Shown: positions 58,746 to 64,000 of the stretch, one piece after another
Position numbering within the stretch: position 1 is the first letter of the stretch
How the letters are laid out: every line of letters begins with the position of its first letter
Origin: Odontocerum albicorne
Taxonomy: Eukaryota; Arthropoda; Insecta; Trichoptera; Odontoceridae
Assembly (NCBI GenBank): GCA_949825065.1
Contig: OX463844.1
Span: 26,259,056 to 26,323,055, forward strand
Reading direction: 5' to 3'
DNA length: 64,000 nucleotides
Notes under the pieces: generated by a model
Seen by the model: only the letters and a program-made list of their open reading frames with translations
The model's database searches: none
What the model was told of the DNA's origin: nothing
Program-made: the position numbers and the translations under genes

Positions 58746-59649
58746 AAAATATTTACATAAACTATCAAGACAATTAATAATATTTAATATCATTAAAATC
58801 ATTGCTCGTTAAAACTTTCTCTGAATTTTTTGTTTTAAATGCTTGAAATAAATCAACAAAAGAGTTCATAAAATTTTCTTCACCATGCATTTCGGTTACT
58901 TGTTACTTTTATGTGATATGAAAAATGTTTAGTCGAAATAAGAAAATATTTTCTTCAGCCCGTTTTTTTTGCTTCATAAAATTAATTACAAAAGATTCTC
59001 ACTTCGAAAATATAAAACTATTTTCATTTAGCAAAGTTGACATCCTTGCTGATATTATCAAGAGAAAATCAGAGAAAATATTGCAGAGGGTGGAATTCGA
59101 TCTGTAATTTGTATTCGAGCTGGGCGGGGGGTGTCGTCATTTGCTTCACGCCGGCTGCAACTGAAACTTTAAACGGGATCGTAATTTTTCCAAATTGTAA
59201 CCGACTTTGGCTCACTTCCCACTGTATTCCTAAATTTCCATGGTCATCAAGTGCGTCAATTTACAAATATGAAACTTGTTAAAATGAATTTTGTGGAAGT
59301 TTGCAACAATGTTTACATTAACTAACAAAATATCATGTAGGTAGTAAACCGTTTTCCATTTTGTTTTCAAAAACCATCATTGCAGGTTACAAAAGATTGA
59401 TTTAAACACACCGTCAGATTTCTATCTCAAATTTATATCTAAAGTTTTACTTTTTCTGAGCTAAGTTGAAACCCCCTTTCATTATTTATGCATATGGGTA
59501 GTAAAATCATTCTACAATTGTGTGAAAATATTATTTTTAATTAAAATACAATTTCCAAATTTTTACCAGATATGCACATTGGACATTTAATGATAATTAC
59601 TTAAATACTCGTATATCTTTCGATGAAATTTTGCACTTACTCATTTGTG

Positions 59650-59890
59650 CCAGAAACACGACGGTATAAGTTACGGGAGGCGTGTGCAGCTTCATGAAGC
59701 ATTTGAAGACAACCCTTTTTGGAAGGTCTTATCAACATTTATGACGGTATATGAACACAACACATATACACTACATCTACACCTAAAACTGAATGTGTTA
59801 CTATTACATATCGGAATATCTACGAAGGTTTCTTTGTAGTTCGTCTTCCCATGGTTAGTTTTCTTGCTAAATGTGTTTTTTCTGAACATG
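59650..59890 (+). repeat. unclassified dispersed repeat, copy 2
   Basis: Similar to 5815-5995: GTGCAGCTTCATGAAGC, GGAAGGTCTTATCAACATTT, TATATGAACACAACACA, TGTTACTATTACATATCGGA and CTTGCTAAATGTGTTTTTTC occur in the same order. It contains a 64-codon frame (59645-59839) without a recognisable motif. Confidence 0.55.
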
Positions 59891-60021
59891 TACAGCTGTT
59901 AAAAAGCATCTCATATAATGGTCACAGCTTCTTATCTTTGTACACAACCAAGATATACGAGTATATTTGTTTCTAAATTCTTTTAAAATGTCAATAAAAG
60001 TGGTTTTGAGTCCCAAGTAAG

Positions 60022-60085
60022 AGCTCGCTTAAGGAGAGTTTGTTGTCTAAACGGCGCTATATAAATTGCACTTTTATTATAAAAA
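60022..60085 (+). mobile_element. LINE 3' terminal fragment
   Basis: GAGCTCGCTTAAGGAGAGTT TG, then TCTAAACGGCGCTATATAAA TTGCACTTTTATTATAAAA. Same 3' end as at 15064 and 47162; no coding part remains. Confidence 0.6.
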
Positions 60086-60328
60086 GAATTCCTATAGTTT
60101 TGGAAAATTATATTTGTGTAGCTTAATATAATATTCTTTTAGTTTTTAAGAATAAAATAACCTTCTCTGTAATTTAACTCGTCGGGAAAGTTTTTTAAAT
60201 TATTCTCAAAACTTTATTGGAGAATCAATGTTCTTGAAGATCAGACAAGCCATTCACTTAAGTAACTTAACAATACCATACAAATATTAAAATTATTTGA
60301 ATTTCATAAACAAAACACTAAAAAACAG

Positions 60329-60455
60329 ATAACGACCTCCGTGGTCCAGTTGGTAAAACGCCTGTTTTCCGATAGGTTCCGTGGAAAGCCAGATTTTTTA
60401 AAAATAGATTCCTGTTAGTGTTTAATTAAAGTTTTCTAGATCATCGTCACATTGA
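60329..60455 (+). mobile_element. SINE family A head, plus strand
   Basis: ACGACCTCCGTGGTCCAGTT GGTAAAACGCCTG is the tRNA-like head. GATTCCTGTTAGTGTTTAAT TAAAG is a diverged body block. It meets a minus-strand copy of the same family whose tail is tandemly repeated. Confidence 0.7.
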
Positions 60456-61108
60456 TGTATTTCACTTTTGTTGTTAACAGTACAACCTGGAGGGTTTGCT
60501 GACGCGATATCTTCCAACCAAACAAACGGAACTATGTTAAACAGTTTTCTAGATCATCTTCATATTGATGTATTTCACTTTTGTTGTTAACAGTACAACC
60601 TGGAGGGTTTGCTGACGCGATATCTTCCAACCAAACAAACGGAACTATGTTAAACAGTTTTCTAGATCATCTTCATATTGATGTATTTCACTTTTGTTGT
60701 TAACTGTACAACCTGGAGGGTTTGCTGACGAGATATCTTCCAACCAAACAAACGGAACTATGTTAAACAGTTTTCTAGATCATCTTCATATTGATGTATT
60801 TCACTTTTGTTGTTAACAGTACAACCTGGAGGGTTTGCTGATGCGATATCTTCCAACCAAACAAACGGAACTATGTTAAACAGTTTTCTAGATCATCTTC
60901 ATATTGATGTATTTCACTTTTGTTGTTAACAGTACAACCTGGAGGGTTTGCTGACGCGATATCTTCCAACCAAACAAACGGAACTATGTTAAACAGTTTT
61001 CTAAATCATCTTCATATTGATGTATTTCACTTTTGTTGTTAACAGTACAACCTGGAGGGATTGCTGACGCGATATCTTCCAACCAAACAAACGGAACTAT
61101 GTTAAACA
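60431..61108 (-). repeat. 113-bp tandem array, 6 copies, made from a SINE tail
   Basis: Units start with GTTTTCTAGATCATC at 60431, 60544, 60657, 60770, 60883 and 60996, exactly 113 bp apart. On the minus strand each unit contains GTTTGGTTGGAAGATATCGC, AACCCTCCAGGTTGTACTGT and AAAGTGAAATACATC, which is the family A SINE tail. Copies are nearly identical; the first differs most (ATCGTCACATTG instead of ATCTTCATATTG). Confidence 0.95.
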
Positions 61109-61195
61109 AGTCTTAAGTGAAAACCAGACTGAAATTCATTTTTAACAAAAACTATGCATCAACAGGAGGCGATCTCGTAAACCCCGGGTAAGAAT
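61109..61195 (-). mobile_element. SINE family A body, minus strand, next to the array
   Basis: Minus strand: a decayed B-box region (GGGTTTACGAGATCGCC), then TTTCAGTCTGGTTTTCACTT AAGACTTG, which runs directly into the array. This shows that the array is the expanded tail of this copy. Confidence 0.75.
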
Positions 61196-63099
61196 ATAGG
61201 AATTTTATCAACATGACTACGGAGATTTTTAACAAAAAAAGATAAACCGATAAACATGCGACGTCAATAAAATATAAAATTGAGTATTTCGTATTAAAGA
61301 AAAGACAGAGTTTACTTAAGTCACTTGTAAAATTGATCAACCAAGTTGTGATCAAATTATTATAATTTAAAAACAAGTGTAAACTACGCAAGATTTTAGA
61401 TGATTCCCTAAGAAACGATCACTAAAATTTAGTAATATACATATATTGCGCATTTTCATAGAAAGGACGTCTTAAAGTCAATAGAAAACAATATAACTTA
61501 ACCTCCACAACTTGGAAAATTCCCTAGATATTTCTGACTAAATAAATGGAACAGCCATCCAGAAGGAATAAAGATAGTGAAACAAATTGTTATTATTGTG
61601 ACTACCCTCTTGGAGGAATACTTTGACCTCTGACATTGAAACTTTGCACGTGGAAATACGAGTACGTCAATGATATTTTGCCTATAGCGCTAGTAAGAGG
61701 AAAATAAAAATAATAATTTTGAAAAAGTTTTTTTGTCATTTTACATTTCTTAAAATGAAAAAAATGCGACAAATTAAATTTCTAATTGATGATCATAAAA
61801 AAATAAGAAAATATATGACAAGTCTTTTGAATCAGTTTTGATGAGTAAAAAAATGGAATTAAAATTCAGATTTGGAAAAAATAAGTATCAATTCTTTACA
61901 AGTTACTTTAATTTGAAAGCTAATATTAAGAGTTTTAATTGCCCCTATTTGATTTTTCTCTCATGAACTATTCGGTATGGTTTTCCAAAATACGAGCAAT
62001 TTTGTATATTTTGCTAAGATTCAAGGTATAAAATATCTTAAAAATTAAAACCATTTCAAAGTGCTCTTCTTAATCTTACTTAATATATCAACCTTAAGTT
62101 CACATTCGTCCCTGATCATTTCATTCCGGCTTCATTCATATATTTTCACCTATGTATTTTTCTCACTGCAAGCATTTTTTCAATATTTATTCTATCACTC
62201 CACGTCGTTTGATATATCTCTTTACAATCGAAAAAAGAAAATTGGAAAAAATATATAAATTTTTAAGGCAGTCAAGAAGAATAAGGCAATGACGTAATTA
62301 AATTGAAAGTATTATTTATAAACTATTTCCAAAAAAGAATACATTTTTAATTTTTAGATAATTCAATTTGCTGAAAAAAATAATATTTGCAAATTTATTG
62401 TATGAAATAATTAATTTCCATCGATTTATTTTATAAGATTAATTTCCACACTTGTACAATATACCACCAAACCGTTTTAGTAAATTTTAGTTTCCCGGTT
62501 CTCTAATTTCTTCCATCTGAAAATGAGTGAATGAACATGAATTAAATTTCATTATAAATTTCCATTAAACTCTGGAATGAAAACCCCTCTTCTTTTGCCT
62601 TACAAGAACAATGGCTTATAACTATTCCCCGTGGCTGTCTCTTTTAATACAGCCTGCCATTATTCTACCTTTAACTATATCAAGCCTGAGTGTGGGAAGG
62701 ATAATTCAGAAATCAAGAAATGTAAGGGTTATTCTGTGTAGAGGGTGCAGGGTTGTCGAGCTTCTGTTATATTAAGGCGTCCCCTCTCATCAATACTTTG
62801 AAAGCAAAGGTCACACTTAGAGCTCAATCAAAATTATCTGGCAGGAATGATTTATTTCTACAATATAATTACTTTAATTTGAAAAAAAAAAACAAGTTTT
62901 ATATTCTACTATTTTTTTATTTCAGTCGCCTTGGTTTAATGGGTTTGACCTAAATGTGCTTGTTTAAGTTTTTATTTAAAACTGTTTTTGGTATTTTTGT
63001 AATGTAATTACGTTGTTTTCATTAATAAGTACAAAAAAATAAAAGTATCCTAGTCATGTGGAATTACATCTGCTAATAATATTTACGTGCACTTTACGT
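61196..63099. other. intergenic with one coding relic
   Basis: At 62055-62200 the minus strand encodes RNEMIRDECELKVDILSKIK, the relic family of 39110-39370. The remainder is AT-rich with no supported gene. Confidence 0.5.
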
Positions 63100-63290
63100 A
63101 ACATATGGGAGTGTGGTTATCTCCTCACGTGAGATACTCGTAGCATTACTAGCACGTGTCATGACATACAACGAATTCAGTGCCTCAACCTGTAGTTCTA
63201 AACCTGAAGGTGTGGTCAATGGGGTCGGATAAATTGTTGTCTTTCGGACACGTTCTTCGGAAATTCGGATATGTTGAAGGATTCCATATG
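63100..63290 (+). mobile_element. SINE family B, 3' part
   Basis: A body containing ATAAATTGTTGTCTTTCGGA CACG leads to AATTCGGATATGTTGAAGGA and an AATAAATTAA end. The tail matches the copy at 34745. Confidence 0.55.
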
Positions 63291-63539
63291 AATAAATTAA
63301 TTGCATTTATAACGATAACTTCATTTTAAGGTCACAATAATAAAAATTTATTGATTAATTCGTTTTAATTTTTTTAACAACTTGTTTATTGTCAACAAGA
63401 ATTGCAACATTTTTATCTTCAAGAGCGTCTAATATATTATGTTTAGAGCTTATGCAGTCTTAGAGAGCGTGATTTATTTAAAAATAATATATCATTTCTT
63501 TAAAGGACATATATTGAATCTCTAAATTTTATAGTTTTT

Positions 63540-63702
63540 AAGGTGATGTTGAGAAATTATTCACAATATCCTTGTTTACTCAGGAAACCAAAATGTTTAA
63601 TCCATAAACAATTTCAGCACAATAGGTGAGCCTGGGTACACAATATTTGTTGACTCAATAAATAAGGATGTTGTGAATAATTCCTAATTATTACCTTGAA
63701 AA
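63540..63702. repeat. hairpin MITE candidate, about 40-bp arms
   Basis: The left arm (AAGGTGATGTTGAGAAATTA, then TTCACAATATCCTTGTTTA) and the right arm (reverse complement AAGGTAATAATTAGGAATTA, then TTCACAACATCCTTATTTA) enclose about 80 bp. The target-site duplication is not clear. Confidence 0.6.
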
Positions 63703-64000
63703 TAATTGTATTTGGATATTTAATATATGTTATTCGAAGTCGTTATTGACGTACGTACACGTATGTGATATCTTGCTTAGTAAGGTTTTAGAGCAGGTTT
63801 AAAAAAGTATGCTGAATACAAAAATACTACACCTAGTTCATAACTTGAATATTATATATATTTGAAACAAATATTCATTTATTGATTATAATATACGTAA
63901 TTGATATTTATCAAAATGTTAACCTTTAAGCTAGCTTATAAAATTGTTTTCTAATGCAAGTTTATTGATACTAAAAATAAAATGACAATTATTTTGATAT
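63703..64000. other. window end, nothing recognised
   Basis: AT-rich sequence without recognisable features. Confidence 0.4.

Overview
This 64 kb window looks like AT-rich, gene-poor insect (or at least arthropod) nuclear DNA. I base that on the mix of mobile elements: mariner transposons of two lineages, a Jockey-clade LINE, RTE-like LINE fragments, Helitrons, tRNA-headed SINEs, a TTAA-flanked piggyBac-like MITE, and several tandem arrays. I could not recognise any host protein-coding exon, rRNA or functional tRNA gene. Nearly every open frame with recognisable protein similarity belongs to a transposable element. The order of insect cannot be fixed from this sequence.

Left part (1-23 kb). 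A Helitron with a helicase remnant lies at 1085-2815. A SINE with a long body follows at about 4.2-4.5 kb. A 5'-truncated RTE-like insertion with its own target-site duplication and a 45-bp perfect hairpin sits at 7.4-7.8 kb. LINE 3' ends occur at 9.3-10.3 kb. A (TA)n tract with a 200-base assembly gap spans 12.4-13.5 kb, and a decayed LINE lies at 14.2-15.1 kb. A minus-strand LINE (16.4-about 19.9 kb) is split by two mariners that sit in neighbouring units of a small tandem repeat. An inverted pair of Helitron pieces follows at 20.0-20.7 kb.

Middle part (22-32.3 kb). A tRNA-derived SINE runs directly into a 20-copy, 114-bp satellite that carries a six-monomer higher-order repeat. Next is an apparently full-length Jockey-clade element (26175-32311) with a 15-bp target-site duplication. 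Its ORF1 has one frameshift. Its ORF2 is open throughout apart from a 1.29-kb mariner inserted 16 codons before the FADD catalytic motif. That mariner carries one nonsense codon in an otherwise open transposase frame.

Right part (33-64 kb). This part holds a deleted mariner sharing its deletion junction with the one at 18.7 kb, many SINE copies of two families, and several long hairpins. A second 5'-truncated RTE-like LINE is inserted inside a SINE with a 16-bp duplication. There is an 81-bp minisatellite, a piggyBac-like MITE and a 113-bp array grown from a SINE tail.

How the elements relate: the 3' tail of SINE family A is also found behind two LINE reverse transcriptase C-termini (9.3-9.9 kb and 56.6-57.0 kb). 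This points to the LINE family whose enzyme probably mobilises the SINE. The same tail gave rise to the 113-bp array, and another copy abuts the 114-bp satellite, so SINE ends in this genome may seed tandem repeats. All coordinates and similarities were read by eye; none was checked by alignment software.
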